DNA of 43,196 bases from Pseudoalteromonas sp. S16_S37 (GCF_014694405.1 NZ_JAAUWV010000042.1:1-43196), one strand, 5' to 3'; shown: positions 8,038 to 17,205, numbered from the stretch's first letter. Numbers and translations are program-made. Notes: generated from the letters alone by a model not told the origin.

Positions 8038-8498
8038 TTTATCAACACACCATGCAGACACCAATCGGTGAGCTAACAATCCAATCATCGAACATTGGCC
8101 TGACCTATGTGGGTTTCAGCCCCAAGATGAAATATGAAGAATGCCACAATACATATACCCGTCAGGCCTGTGAGCAGTTAAGCGAATATTTTGCCGGCTT
8201 ACGATATACGTTTGCTGTTAGCTTTGACTTACAGGGGAGTGTGTTTCAACAATCCGTTTGGCAATTACTAACGCAAGTTGAGTATGGAAAAACCAACACA
8301 TACGGCTGGATGGCAAATCAATTAGGTAAACCTAAAGCTGTTCGCGCTGTTGGCGGTGCTAATGGTAAAAACCCCATTAGTATCATTATTCCTTGCCATA
8401 GAATTATTGGCGCTAATGGCACGTTAACGGGTTATGCTGGCGGTGTAGAGAAAAAAGCATGGTTGCTTAAACATGAGCAGCAAAATAAATTAAATTAG
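8034..8498 (+). CDS. ogt: Methylated-DNA--[protein]-cysteine S-methyltransferase
   Basis: Suicide repair protein that transfers the methyl group from O6-methylguanine or O4-methylthymine to its own cysteine. The active site is visible as IIIPCHRIIG with Cys121, preceded by the helix-turn-helix region (YGKTNTYGWMANQLGKPKAVRAVGGANGKNP) that flips the base. I choose the ATG at 8034, which forms an ATGA overlap with the stop of the preceding gene and begins MIYQHTMQTPIGEL, the usual family start; an in-frame ATG at 8022 also exists. Length of 154 residues is normal. The overlap implies translational coupling with the Ada-AlkA fusion, so damage signalling and direct reversal are made together. Confidence 0.93.
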   Translation: MIYQHTMQTPIGELTIQSSNIGLTYVGFSPKMKYEECHNTYTRQACEQLSEYFAGLRYTFAVSFDLQGSVFQQSVWQLLTQVEYGKTNTYGWMANQLGKPKAVRAVGGANGKNPISIIIPCHRIIGANGTLTGYAGGVEKKAWLLKHEQQNKLN

Positions 8499-8541
8499 AT
8501 ATACTTATCAGCATATAAATAAACTATTTGGAGTGAACCCA

Positions 8542-9351
8542 TTGCGACAGAGGTCACTGATAGGTTTGATTTTTGCTTTTGTATCTTTGCCTATTTACGC
8601 TCAAACACTGACTTTTTGCTATGAAGATAAGGAATTGGCTCCTTCGTATATGGGAGTTGGTTTGAATGTTCCTAAGGTTCGCCCTGGCGTGAGTATCGAA
8701 GTGTTGCAAACAATGTCGCGTGAGATTGATGGATTGCATATCGAGTTTGTTCGTGAACCGTGGCAAAGGTGTTTACACGACCTCAAGCGTAACAAAGTAA
8801 ATGCAGTAATAGCCAGTTATCGGCAAGAGAGAGCAGAGTTTATGGTGTTTCCAACGACCGAAACAGGTGAGTTGGATACACTACTGGCACTGAACCAATT
8901 TGGTCGTTGCTTGGTTGGTGATAGCCAGTTTATGGATGAACTAAAAACGACAAAGCGCAGTTTTAACTTGGCTATTCCAAGAGGGTATTCATCTGCAAAT
9001 AGCCTTGATGACAAGCGTTATGTTAAGGTAGATACACTCTCGCAGCTTGACGCGTTTGATTTAGTAAATAAGCGTGTGGTAGATGGCACCATCGGGCTGT
9101 GCATGATAAACGGCAAAGCCGTTAAAGCATTTCCCTATGCCAAAAATCTCCATGCGTTTTATCCACCGTTTGATACCAGTTTTGGGTTTTTAACCTATTC
9201 AAAACTGTTTTATCAAAACAACGAAGCATTGGCTAAGCAACTATGGCAACAGCTGGCAAAATTTCCATTTGCAGATGTTTACATGGAGTACTTAGCATCG
9301 GAACATCAACAAATCGACAGTCACGTTACAGATAAACCTAGTTCAAAGTAA
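8542..9351 (+). CDS. Periplasmic solute-binding protein, family 3 (amino-acid type)
   Basis: About 270 residues with a signal peptide (RSLIGLIFAFVSLPIYAQ) followed by a bilobed type-2 periplasmic binding fold (LTFCYEDKELAPSY..., GVSIEVLQTMSREIDGLHIEF, the usual start of SBP_bac_3 domains, then RCLHDLKRNKVNAVIASYRQERAEFM). An in-frame GTG at 8533 overlaps the GGAG at 8530-8533 and is too close to it; the TTG at 8542 sits eight bases past that GGAG and is the more likely start. No permease or ATPase gene is adjacent, so this is an orphan, possibly a sensor-like or stand-alone binding protein. Such solitary family-3 proteins are frequent in Alteromonadales. The ligand cannot be told from sequence. 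Confidence 0.8.
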   Translation: MRQRSLIGLIFAFVSLPIYAQTLTFCYEDKELAPSYMGVGLNVPKVRPGVSIEVLQTMSREIDGLHIEFVREPWQRCLHDLKRNKVNAVIASYRQERAEFMVFPTTETGELDTLLALNQFGRCLVGDSQFMDELKTTKRSFNLAIPRGYSSANSLDDKRYVKVDTLSQLDAFDLVNKRVVDGTIGLCMINGKAVKAFPYAKNLHAFYPPFDTSFGFLTYSKLFYQNNEALAKQLWQQLAKFPFADVYMEYLASEHQQIDSHVTDKPSSK

Positions 9352-9411
9352 CGTAGTAAACACGCTTAACTTTGGTTAGACTAACGGCATTTTTGGTTTC
9401 AAGATAATTCC

Positions 9412-10008
9412 ATGGCACAACTTTACTTCTACTATTCAGCTATGAATGCTGGAAAATCAACAACTTTATTACAATCAGCATTTAACTACAGAGAACGTGG
9501 TATGACGCCTTTTATTCTTACCGCTGCAATTGATAATCGCGCAGGCGTAGGTAAAGTGGCTTCTCGTATAGGGCTTGAGGCAGATGCCCATGTATATGAT
9601 GCACAAAGTGACCTGATGCAACTAATTCTCGATGAACACAGTCAGCAAAAAGTAGATTGTATCTTAGTTGATGAGTGCCAGTTTTTGAGTAAATCACAAG
9701 TGAATGCGTTAACTGATGTGGTTGATGAACTCAAGATACCAGTACTTTGCTATGGTTTAAGAACTGATTTTAGAGGCGAATTATTTGAGGGTTCTCAATA
9801 CTTATTAGCCTGGGCTGATAAACTCATTGAACTAAAAACAGTGTGCCATTGTGGAAGAAAGGCTAACCGAGTATTGAGAACGGATGAAAATGGCATAGCC
9901 ATCGCTGACGGTGCTCAGGTTGAAATTGGTGGCAACGACCGCTATGTTTCAATGTGTCGAGCTCACTATAAAGCGCAATTGAAAGAAGCACTTAAAGCCG
10001 TTGAATAA
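9412..10008 (+). CDS. tdk: Thymidine kinase
   Basis: Cytosolic salvage enzyme phosphorylating thymidine to dTMP with ATP. The P-loop is SAMNAGKSTTLL (Lys15, Ser16), the Walker B/catalytic segment is CILVDECQFLSKSQV, and the C-terminal lasso carries the zinc ligands CHCGRKANRVLR and MCRAHY. The substrate-binding tail (GGNDRYVSMCRAHY) is intact. Length of 198 residues matches type II thymidine kinases. It is preceded by a 60-base gap and followed by a DUF808 gene 59 bases later, and appears to be independently expressed. Confidence 0.96.
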   Translation: MAQLYFYYSAMNAGKSTTLLQSAFNYRERGMTPFILTAAIDNRAGVGKVASRIGLEADAHVYDAQSDLMQLILDEHSQQKVDCILVDECQFLSKSQVNALTDVVDELKIPVLCYGLRTDFRGELFEGSQYLLAWADKLIELKTVCHCGRKANRVLRTDENGIAIADGAQVEIGGNDRYVSMCRAHYKAQLKEALKAVE

Positions 10009-10067
10009 TAGGATGCGCAACACAGTATCGCGCTATTGGTAATAATTAACGATGGATCAAAAATAAT

Positions 10068-10982
10068 ATGGCAGGAGCAAGCTTACTCTCATTGTTAGAC
10101 GATATCGCTACTTTGTTAGATGATATCGCGCTTATGAGCAAAACAGCCGCTAAAAAAACAGCAGGTGTTTTAGGTGATGATTTAGCGCTTAATGCGCAGC
10201 AAGTAACGGGAGTAACTGCAGATAGAGAGTTGCCGGTGGTGTGGGCTGTTGCCAAAGGATCATTCCTCAATAAGCTGATCCTTGTGCCAAGTGCTTTGCT
10301 TATCAGTGCATTCTTACCTTTTTTAATCACTCCTTTATTGATGCTCGGTGGATTGTTTTTGTGTTTCGAAGGTGCAGAGAAAATCATCGAAAAGCTGTTT
10401 CATAAAAATACCGAGCACGACAGCAAAGCAAATATAGAGGTGGTTGACCGCGTTACCTATGAAAAAGATAAAATAAAGGGGGCGATACGTACCGACTTTA
10501 TTCTATCTGCTGAAATCATTATTATCTCTTTAGGGACTGTAGCGACGCAGACTCTTAGTACACAGCTTGGCGTGTTAAGTGTCATTTCCGTAATAATGAC
10601 CATCGGCGTATATGGGCTGGTTGCGTTGATAGTCAAGTTAGATGATATGGGGCTTTATTTGTTGAATAAGCCTGATGCAGGGCAATTTAAAAAAGCCATA
10701 GGTTCTGCACTTTTATCCATTGCCCCTAAACTCATGAAAGTCCTTGCAGTTGCAGGTACCGTGGCCATGTTTATGGTTGGTGGCGGTATTTTAACTCACG
10801 GTTTGCATAGCGTATCAGAAGCGATAGATACGTTGAGTGGCACTATTGCAAATTATAGCTTTTCTTGGTTTGAAGCTGTTTTACCGAGTATTTTTAGCAC
10901 TATTTTTGGCTTACTTGCAGGCCTTATTGTTGTCGGCTTTGCCTTTGTTGCTGCGAAATTGAGACACACAGCGAACACCTAA
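10068..10982 (+). CDS. DUF808 (YedI-like) inner-membrane protein
   Basis: A 304-residue membrane protein of the DUF808 family. The conserved start MAGASLLSLLDDIATLLDD is present, followed by KKTAGVLGDDLALNAQQV, several hydrophobic segments (LILVPSALLISAFLPFLI, LSAEIIIISLGTVATQ, VSVIMTIGVYGLVALIV-like, KLMKVLAVAGTVAMFMVGG and a C-terminal one) and the GGLFLCFEGAEKI motif. E. coli YedI is the best-known relative; no biochemical function is established. A short GC hairpin follows the stop codon. Confidence 0.9.
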   Translation: MAGASLLSLLDDIATLLDDIALMSKTAAKKTAGVLGDDLALNAQQVTGVTADRELPVVWAVAKGSFLNKLILVPSALLISAFLPFLITPLLMLGGLFLCFEGAEKIIEKLFHKNTEHDSKANIEVVDRVTYEKDKIKGAIRTDFILSAEIIIISLGTVATQTLSTQLGVLSVISVIMTIGVYGLVALIVKLDDMGLYLLNKPDAGQFKKAIGSALLSIAPKLMKVLAVAGTVAMFMVGGGILTHGLHSVSEAIDTLSGTIANYSFSWFEAVLPSIFSTIFGLLAGLIVVGFAFVAAKLRHTANT

Positions 10983-10988
10983 GTTGTT

Positions 10989-11018
10989 GGCCGCTACTTA
11001 TATGGCGGCCTGTGTTTT
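10989..11018. terminator. Weak terminator between DUF808 gene and rlmF
   Basis: GGCCGC (10989-10994) pairs with GCGGCC (11005-11010) around a 10-base loop and is followed by TGTGTTTT on the plus strand. It lies between two convergent genes. Confidence 0.5.
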
Positions 11019-11043
11019 ATGCGCTTCAGGGCAAAAAAGTGTT

Positions 11044-11898
11044 TTAATCTGAATAACGCCATGCTAAGAAGCGGCTGGTTTTTTGGCCTTGGGCCATTTT
11101 CACGACTTTGACCACTTTTGGCTGCTGCTTTTTTAAATACTGTTTAAGGGGCGCTAAATTATCTTTGTTAGATACTAAGCAAGTAAACCAACCTACCTGT
11201 TGAGCGTACTCTTTACTTTCTCTAATCATGTTTTTGATGAACTGACGCTCACCTCCGTCACACCAGAGCTCTTGGCTTTGCCCACCAAAATTCAGTTTGT
11301 TACTTGGTTGTTTGGCTAGATTTTGCCACTTACGCGTAGACCCCTTTTCAGCGGCGTCTTTACTTGCATGAAATGGAGGATTACACATGGTTACATCAAA
11401 GTACTGTTTCTGCTCAATAACGCCCTTAAATATATTGTTCGAGTCATGCTGTTGAACGAGTTCAATGTTTAGCTTATTTGCCAATACAATGGCCTTTGCA
11501 CACTTAATTGCAATCGGATTGATGTCGCAGCCCACAAATTGCCAATGATATTGTGAGCTGCCAAGCAAAGGATAGATTACGTTAGCCCCTGTGCCGACAT
11601 CCAACACTCTAATTTTAGGGTTTGGCTGTGTTTGTTGTAATAGATCTGCTAATGCGTGAACGTAATCGGCACGTCCTGGTACGGGGGGACATAAAAATCC
11701 TTCGGGTATTGACCAAAATTTCACATTGTAATGGTGCATCAATAGCGCTTGGTTTAGGCACACAACGGCATGACGGTCACTAAAATCGATACTCTCAGTA
11801 CCTTTAGGCGTGATAGTGATGTACTTGGATAGTTCTGGCTGCGTTTTACACAAGGCATGAAAGTCGTAACCTTGGCGATGTTTGTTTCTACTATGCAT
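11044..11898 (-). CDS. rlmF: 23S rRNA (adenine1618-N6)-methyltransferase
   Basis: SAM-dependent enzyme methylating A1618 of 23S rRNA. Recognisable family signatures are the N-terminal KHRQGYDFHALCKTQPEL, the IPEGFLCPPVPGRADYVH segment, motif I (VLDVGTGANVIYPLLG), the catalytic NPPF (TMCNPPFHASKDAAEKG), LNFGGQSQELWCDGGE and the C-terminal MAQGQKTSRFLAW. ATG at 11898 is the first true ATG; a TTG directly before it at 11901 is unlikely. Length of about 284 residues is slightly below the E. coli protein. Stand-alone and convergent with the DUF808 gene. Confidence 0.94.
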   Translation of the reverse strand: MHSRNKHRQGYDFHALCKTQPELSKYITITPKGTESIDFSDRHAVVCLNQALLMHHYNVKFWSIPEGFLCPPVPGRADYVHALADLLQQTQPNPKIRVLDVGTGANVIYPLLGSSQYHWQFVGCDINPIAIKCAKAIVLANKLNIELVQQHDSNNIFKGVIEQKQYFDVTMCNPPFHASKDAAEKGSTRKWQNLAKQPSNKLNFGGQSQELWCDGGERQFIKNMIRESKEYAQQVGWFTCLVSNKDNLAPLKQYLKKQQPKVVKVVKMAQGQKTSRFLAWRYSD

Positions 11899-12028
11899 CA
11901 ATATTCAATGTTATGGTCAGGGCTGTCCATTATATCGTTTAGCGCTTAAATGTGACATACCCAGTCAGATTGCGAGCTGCCAAAACTACTGGTAGGATGA
12001 GTTAAATGGTTCGCAATAAGAATAAACA

Positions 12029-12943
12029 ATGATAGAACAACAGTCTCTTTTTATCAGCTTAGGTGATGAGCAGAAGTTACATCTAAGATACATTGCACAG
12101 CCCAACAGTGAAGGGCCAGCCGTATTTTTTATGCACGGTGCGGTTGAGAACGGTAAAATCTTTTATACCGAGAGTAATAAAGGCTTGGCGCCTTTTTTAG
12201 CATCTCTAGGATATCGCTGCTATGTAGCAGACTTGCGAGGAAGGGGGTTAAGTCTGCCCGAGATCTCGGCTAATTCAAACTATGGTCAAACAGAAGCCAT
12301 TATGGAAGATATACCTGCAATGCTGGATTATATATGTAAGCACAGTGGTGGTTTCCCGCGATTTTGGGTAGCACATTCATGGGGCGGCGTGCTGATGAAT
12401 AGTTACTTTGCCCGTTTCTGTGATGCGATTGAGAAAGTTGACGCGTGTGTATATTTTGGGTCTAAACGCTCATTGCATAATCGCCATGTGAGTAAATATC
12501 TGCAAGCAAATCTCATTTGGTATGGCTTAGCGCCTTTGTATACCAAAAAACATGGATTTTTGCCTGCTAAAAGCCTCAATTGGGGCAGCGACAATGAAAC
12601 GAAAAAGTCTCATCAACAGGGCATGAATTGGGCTAAACGTAAACCTTGGATAGACAGCGATGACGGTTTTGATTACGCCGCCAGTTTGAAAAATATGACG
12701 CTTCCACCGATATTGCATATTGCGGGCGTAAAAGACAAAGCCTTAGCTCAACCTATTGATATTAAAAAATTTATGCAAGAATCAGGAAGGGGAATTCAAG
12801 AGCTAAGGGTGTATGGCCGAAAAAATGGACACCAGCATAATTACGGCCATATTGATATGCTAACTCACACAGAAGCGCACAAAGATCAATTTAAGGACTT
12901 ACTTGATTGGTTTGCTCGTTTTGATCGGTTTGCTCCTCATTAA
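12029..12943 (+). CDS. Alpha/beta-hydrolase, serine hydrolase type
   Basis: A 304-residue cytoplasmic alpha/beta-hydrolase without signal peptide. Oxyanion strand AVFFMHGAVENG, nucleophile elbow AHSWGG with Ser117, a probable acid in HIAGVKDKAL and a C-terminal histidine in NYGHIDMLTH. YVADLRGRGLS is the usual strand after helix A. Substrate is unknown; this is the lipase/esterase-like Hydrolase_4 grade. Its last 53 bases overlap the end of the convergent TPR-sulfotransferase gene, so the two transcripts are complementary at their 3' ends. The overlap covers the divergent tail DWFARFDRFAPH and contains a short direct repeat (GGTTTGCTC twice). Confidence 0.82.
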   Translation: MIEQQSLFISLGDEQKLHLRYIAQPNSEGPAVFFMHGAVENGKIFYTESNKGLAPFLASLGYRCYVADLRGRGLSLPEISANSNYGQTEAIMEDIPAMLDYICKHSGGFPRFWVAHSWGGVLMNSYFARFCDAIEKVDACVYFGSKRSLHNRHVSKYLQANLIWYGLAPLYTKKHGFLPAKSLNWGSDNETKKSHQQGMNWAKRKPWIDSDDGFDYAASLKNMTLPPILHIAGVKDKALAQPIDIKKFMQESGRGIQELRVYGRKNGHQHNYGHIDMLTHTEAHKDQFKDLLDWFARFDRFAPH

Positions 12944-14366
12944 GGAGTTCAATCATATCCTTCTTATAGTGCTGCCAGCTGGTCAGTGGTGCTTTACTAA
13001 TTGGCTTACGTACTTGGGCTTTACTCAAAGTGGCCACTGGACGGTGGTCTTCGTAATATTCCATGCATTCAGGTTCATAGTCCTGCCCTAAAAACCTCAA
13101 CACACGGTTGATTGTTTTTTCAGGTTGGGCTATCAACGACTCATAGCCCAATGTTAGGATATTTTTTGGAATGCACTTTTCAAAATGTGCCATTAAGTCT
13201 ATTTCAGCCTCTGCGTAGAGTTTGAATTCGCTTAAAGAGCAAAAGTAAGGCTCATCAGCATCAAAATGGTTGCTATATACAGACCATGCAGTTGCGCCAA
13301 AATCTCGAGTGAGATGGATAAATCGCGCATCAGGAAACAACCTATAAATCATACCAATATTTTGAAAATTAGCGGGTAACTTGTTAATAACGACTTCGTC
13401 AGGAACTCGCTGCTTTTTAATTTCATCGATATATAAGCTTCGGCAATAATCTGAGGAAGAAGTGCTTAGATTTGAAAAGCAGTACGGAAACGGCGCTTCT
13501 GAGCGTTTCATCAGATATGGCACTATTTTATCACTAAGCGCAGTACTCTCGCCGATTGAACCTATACAACTGTGTTGTACCAGCATTTGCTCAAGTAACG
13601 TAGAGCCTGTTCTAGGCAAACCGATGATAAATGTTGGAGTAAACGTAGTTGTTACCCGGTCGGTTGGTTTTTTAAAAAAATCACTATCGAAGTGTTGTTT
13701 TATTTGCTCAAACAACGGCAACATATCTTTGGTTCTAAAATCACAGTATCGCAATTGTGTACTATTGGCGAGTTTGAAATATGTAAATGCTTGATCGTAG
13801 TGTCCAAGACGATGATGACATTTTCCAAGTGCATAGTAGGTGACGATGTTTAAACGTTTATCATCGTATTCTTCAAGCAGTTTTTCTAAAGGGGCGATGA
13901 AGCTTGGTAAGCTACTAGTAGATGCTAGTTGTACAAGCTCTCGAAAAATATAGGGAGTGACCTCTTCATTTTGACAAGTAATACCTTGTGTAAAAATAGT
14001 TTTTGCTTGGCCAATAAAGCCGTAGTCTAAGTAAAACTGACCAAGTTCATAATGCGCTCTCGCACTGTGTTGTGCAACATTTAGGGTGTATTCTAGTACC
14101 GTTTTAGCGTCAACGGGGGAGCCAACTTGGATAAAACAATGGGCGAGGGTGAACAAAGGCTCTAATTGTCTAGGTAGGTTTTCACACGCTCTACGTAAGT
14201 AATATATTGCGCTATCGTAATCATCTAGTTGAATGCACAATCGGCCTAGACCAAACAATGCTGCCCCGTTACGATTATTTTCTTTTAATACGGCCTTGAA
14301 CATAAACTCAGCCTCTCTGAGTCTATTTTCATCCATTAATTCGTTGGCTCTATTTATTAATAACAT
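12891..14366 (-). CDS. TPR-repeat sulfotransferase
   Basis: About 491 residues: an N-terminal array of tetratricopeptide repeats (RANELMDENRLREAEFMF, GLGRLCIQLDDYDSAIYYL, ELGQFYLDYGFIGQAK, ALGKCHHRLGHYDQAFTYF) and a C-terminal sulfotransferase domain with the 5'-phosphosulfate loop IIGLPRTGSTLLEQML and the 3'-phosphate region FIHLTRDFGATAWSVY. It should use PAPS to sulfate a protein or small-molecule acceptor in the cytoplasm. An in-frame ATG at 14432 lies inside the terminator hairpin of the preceding gene, so the ATG at 14366 (MLLINRANEL) is preferred. It sits directly downstream of a TonB-dependent receptor, a pairing seen repeatedly in marine proteobacteria. The terminator between the two suggests separate or read-through expression. 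Acceptor unknown. Confidence 0.88.
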   Translation of the reverse strand: MLLINRANELMDENRLREAEFMFKAVLKENNRNGAALFGLGRLCIQLDDYDSAIYYLRRACENLPRQLEPLFTLAHCFIQVGSPVDAKTVLEYTLNVAQHSARAHYELGQFYLDYGFIGQAKTIFTQGITCQNEEVTPYIFRELVQLASTSSLPSFIAPLEKLLEEYDDKRLNIVTYYALGKCHHRLGHYDQAFTYFKLANSTQLRYCDFRTKDMLPLFEQIKQHFDSDFFKKPTDRVTTTFTPTFIIGLPRTGSTLLEQMLVQHSCIGSIGESTALSDKIVPYLMKRSEAPFPYCFSNLSTSSSDYCRSLYIDEIKKQRVPDEVVINKLPANFQNIGMIYRLFPDARFIHLTRDFGATAWSVYSNHFDADEPYFCSLSEFKLYAEAEIDLMAHFEKCIPKNILTLGYESLIAQPEKTINRVLRFLGQDYEPECMEYYEDHRPVATLSKAQVRKPISKAPLTSWQHYKKDMIELLNEEQTDQNEQTNQVSP

Positions 14367-14401
14367 TCGATGGGATCGTCTACTTCTGGTATCTAAATGA
14401 T

Positions 14402-14441
14402 AAAAACAAAAAGGCGAAATAGCCAATGCCATTTCGCCTTT
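14402..14441 (-). terminator. Rho-independent terminator after the TonB-dependent receptor gene
   Basis: On the minus strand AAAGGCGAAAT and ATTTCGCCTTT form an 11-bp stem with a 10-base loop, followed by TTTGTTTTTA. It begins about 22 bases after the receptor stop codon and overlaps the longest possible reading frame of the sulfotransferase gene. Confidence 0.88.
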
Positions 14442-14463
14442 ACTGCTGGGTTACAGTAAAAAA

Positions 14464-17106
14464 TTAGAAGGTGTAAGTTGCCTTCACATAGTAGAAGCCA
14501 CCGTTGATACCATACGGAGACGTCTCATAGTATTTACCACCCCAATTGTTGTTAGGAATACCAGTTCCTTTTTGGAAATCAAGCTTTTCTGCTTCTTGAT
14601 CGAAAATGTTGTTTGCACCTACAGTCAGGCTGACGTTCTCAGTAGCAAAATACGTTACCTCTGCGTCAAATGTTACTGAGGGATCCGCCATGATAGCTGT
14701 TGCGTCATAGTCTACGTGTACACCTTGGTATTCACCAAAGTAGTTGTAACGTACAAAGCCTGTGAAATCTTCCCACTGTTGTGTCCAAGTAAATGTTGCA
14801 CGGTGGTTAGGTAAATCTTTTTCTAAGCGCTTAACCTTAAAGTCACCAGTAATTTTAGAGAACTTATCAACCTCAGTTTCATTCCAGTTATATGCAAACG
14901 CAAAGGTTGAATAACCACCAAGCATATCCATTGAGTAGTTTGCAACTACGTCAACACCTTGTGTTGTTGTATCGAAGTCATTGGTAAAGAAACTTACCTG
15001 AGCAATACTATCAACATTAGGTACGCCATCAGCTTTAAGAGCAGCTTTTTGAGCAAGTGTTAGGTCAATTTTATTTGACTGACTGATACGGTCTTCTACT
15101 TGAATGTTGTAGTAGTCAATTGTCATGAACAAGTCACCTGATTGATATACTGCACCAAATGTATAGCTATCAGACTCTTCTGGCTCAAGTTCAGTACCAC
15201 CTAATATTTTTGACACAGGGTTTGTTGGTGGTAGTAGTGCTGAGTCAACTAACACGCCGCTGCTTAGGTTAGTTTGTACGTTACTTACGTTAGCTTGACC
15301 AACTGTAGGCGCACGGAAACCGGTACTAATTGAGCCACGGAATGATAAATCATCAGTCGCTTGGAATTGAGCAGTTACTTTGTAGTTAGTAGTAGAACCA
15401 AAAGAATCGTAATCTTCGAAGCGTAATGCCCAGCCCATCAAAAACTCTTCAGTAAATGGCGTTTCAACATCTACATATGCAGCATAGTTACGGCGTGTAT
15501 ATTCACCCGCTGCAGATGGTTTGAATCCAGGGAAACCATTTGAGCCGATACCAAAACCTTGCTCTGTTAGTGGACCTGCGATAAATGATGCTTCATCACC
15601 AGCAATTACTTCAAAAGTTTCTTCATGCCATTCTAAACCTGCAGCAACGTTCACGTCGTAAGCTAAGCCAAAGTCATAACCTTTAGAAATATCTGCATTG
15701 AAGTTTTTCTCAAGCTGGATGTATTTACCTGGGCTAAAGTCCATTGGTGTTTCTGCACCAAGTGAAGCGTTTACCGTATTGGTAATAAAATAACGAGATT
15801 CGTTACGGCCAACTGAACCGCTTAAGTCATAGTAAGCGCCTTTCATAAAGCCGTCAGAAATTTCACCTTTGGTACCAATTGTCAGTGAAGTATCTGTGAT
15901 ATTACCACCGAAGAAAGGAGTGAAACCCGCAGGCAAAATTTCATTAAATGCAAAACAGTTTGACGCTGAAAGTGAGTTCAGAGCATCTTGATCAGGTAAA
16001 CCGTTAGATTGAATTTCTACAACAGGACAGTTTAGCTGAGCATCGTAACCATCATTTGAGCCTACAAGCACTGTCGGTGTTGCGGCATCCCAAGCAGCCT
16101 GTTGAGCTTCATCGGTTGGGTGTCTTCTTGTTGGTGCACCATTTACTAAACGAATGTTGCCACCATAAACGCCAGGTCGTGTTGTTGGGTTACGATAGTA
16201 GAAGCCGCCTTTTACATCACGCTCTGAGTAGTTACCGAACATGTAAAATTGAGAACTGTTTGATAAATCAAGGCCAACATTACCGAATAGACTAATGTCA
16301 TCTTTAATCTCTGGTGCACCCCAAACTTGAGCTGGGTTTATAACACCTTCTAAACCAGCAGCGGTGAATGCGGCTGCGTCTGGGCGTTGAACACTTCGGC
16401 TTGTCGCATCAGCATTTTTATATTGAAAACTAAGGTTAGCAAAGCCATCGTCGGTAAATGGTAAACCTATGTTACCTTCGAAAGTGGTTGTGTCTCCATC
16501 ACCCTCAAAGTACTGGCCTTGCTTAACAGAGAAGCTGCCGCCTTCTGACGAATCTTTTAATACAAAGTTTATTACACCAGCGATAGCATCAGAACCATAT
16601 TGCGCTGCTGCACCATCACGTAACACTTCTACTTGTTTAAGTGCGATGCTTGGAATAACAGAAATATCCGGACCTTGTGCACCATCGTTAATACCACCGC
16701 CTAGAAATGCGATAACAGAAGAGCGATGACGACGTTTACCGTTAAGTAGGATCAACGTACTGTCAGCAGGTAAACCACGAAGGTTTGCAGGGCGTACTAA
16801 AGAAGCCGCGTCGCTGATAGGGTTTTGGTGTACGTTAAGTGATGGAACAGACCCTTTTAAAAGCTCTAGCATATCATCGCCACCAGCCTTACTTAGTTCT
16901 TCACCACCGATGATGTCGACCGGTACTGGTGAGTCGCCTACTGAACGAGGTGCTGCACGCGAACCAACGACCGCTATTTTTTCAATCTTTTCTTTCTTAG
17001 CTCCATCTTCCTCAGCCATAACGGTTGTTGAAAATAGACCTACAGATGCAGTTGAAGCGATAGCATAAGTAATTGCACGACTAATCGCGTTTAATTGTAG
17101 TTTCAT
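14464..17106 (-). CDS. TonB-dependent outer-membrane receptor (880 residues)
   Basis: Outer-membrane beta-barrel importer energised by TonB. It has a signal peptide (residues 1 to about 31, ending VMAEEDG), a TonB-box-like EKIAVVGSRA, a plug domain (PVPVDIIGGEEL, LILLNGKRRHRSSV, VEVLRDGAAAQYGSDAIAGV) and a long barrel ending in GFYYVKATYTF with the terminal aromatic residue needed for BAM assembly. Cargo cannot be read from sequence; the class with NGKRRH and PDISVIP motifs is large and usually not a siderophore receptor. Two palindromes upstream (17206-17222 and 17296-17308) might be operators. It is followed by its own terminator and then the TPR-sulfotransferase. Intact, good length. Confidence 0.92.
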   Translation of the reverse strand: MKLQLNAISRAITYAIASTASVGLFSTTVMAEEDGAKKEKIEKIAVVGSRAAPRSVGDSPVPVDIIGGEELSKAGGDDMLELLKGSVPSLNVHQNPISDAASLVRPANLRGLPADSTLILLNGKRRHRSSVIAFLGGGINDGAQGPDISVIPSIALKQVEVLRDGAAAQYGSDAIAGVINFVLKDSSEGGSFSVKQGQYFEGDGDTTTFEGNIGLPFTDDGFANLSFQYKNADATSRSVQRPDAAAFTAAGLEGVINPAQVWGAPEIKDDISLFGNVGLDLSNSSQFYMFGNYSERDVKGGFYYRNPTTRPGVYGGNIRLVNGAPTRRHPTDEAQQAAWDAATPTVLVGSNDGYDAQLNCPVVEIQSNGLPDQDALNSLSASNCFAFNEILPAGFTPFFGGNITDTSLTIGTKGEISDGFMKGAYYDLSGSVGRNESRYFITNTVNASLGAETPMDFSPGKYIQLEKNFNADISKGYDFGLAYDVNVAAGLEWHEETFEVIAGDEASFIAGPLTEQGFGIGSNGFPGFKPSAAGEYTRRNYAAYVDVETPFTEEFLMGWALRFEDYDSFGSTTNYKVTAQFQATDDLSFRGSISTGFRAPTVGQANVSNVQTNLSSGVLVDSALLPPTNPVSKILGGTELEPEESDSYTFGAVYQSGDLFMTIDYYNIQVEDRISQSNKIDLTLAQKAALKADGVPNVDSIAQVSFFTNDFDTTTQGVDVVANYSMDMLGGYSTFAFAYNWNETEVDKFSKITGDFKVKRLEKDLPNHRATFTWTQQWEDFTGFVRYNYFGEYQGVHVDYDATAIMADPSVTFDAEVTYFATENVSLTVGANNIFDQEAEKLDFQKGTGIPNNNWGGKYYETSPYGINGGFYYVKATYTF

Positions 17107-17205
17107 CCTGTTACCCCAGTTTGATTTTTTGTTGTCATAAGCTTTTAAACAAAACTCATGTTTGCTTTTTATTGCAACTTATATATACATATCATTAACT
17201 TGTGA

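Noticed and set aside
14366..14432. Longer N-terminus of the TPR-sulfotransferase from ATG 14432
   Set aside because: The extra 22 codons run through the terminator hairpin of the receptor gene and show no TPR-like or conserved sequence.
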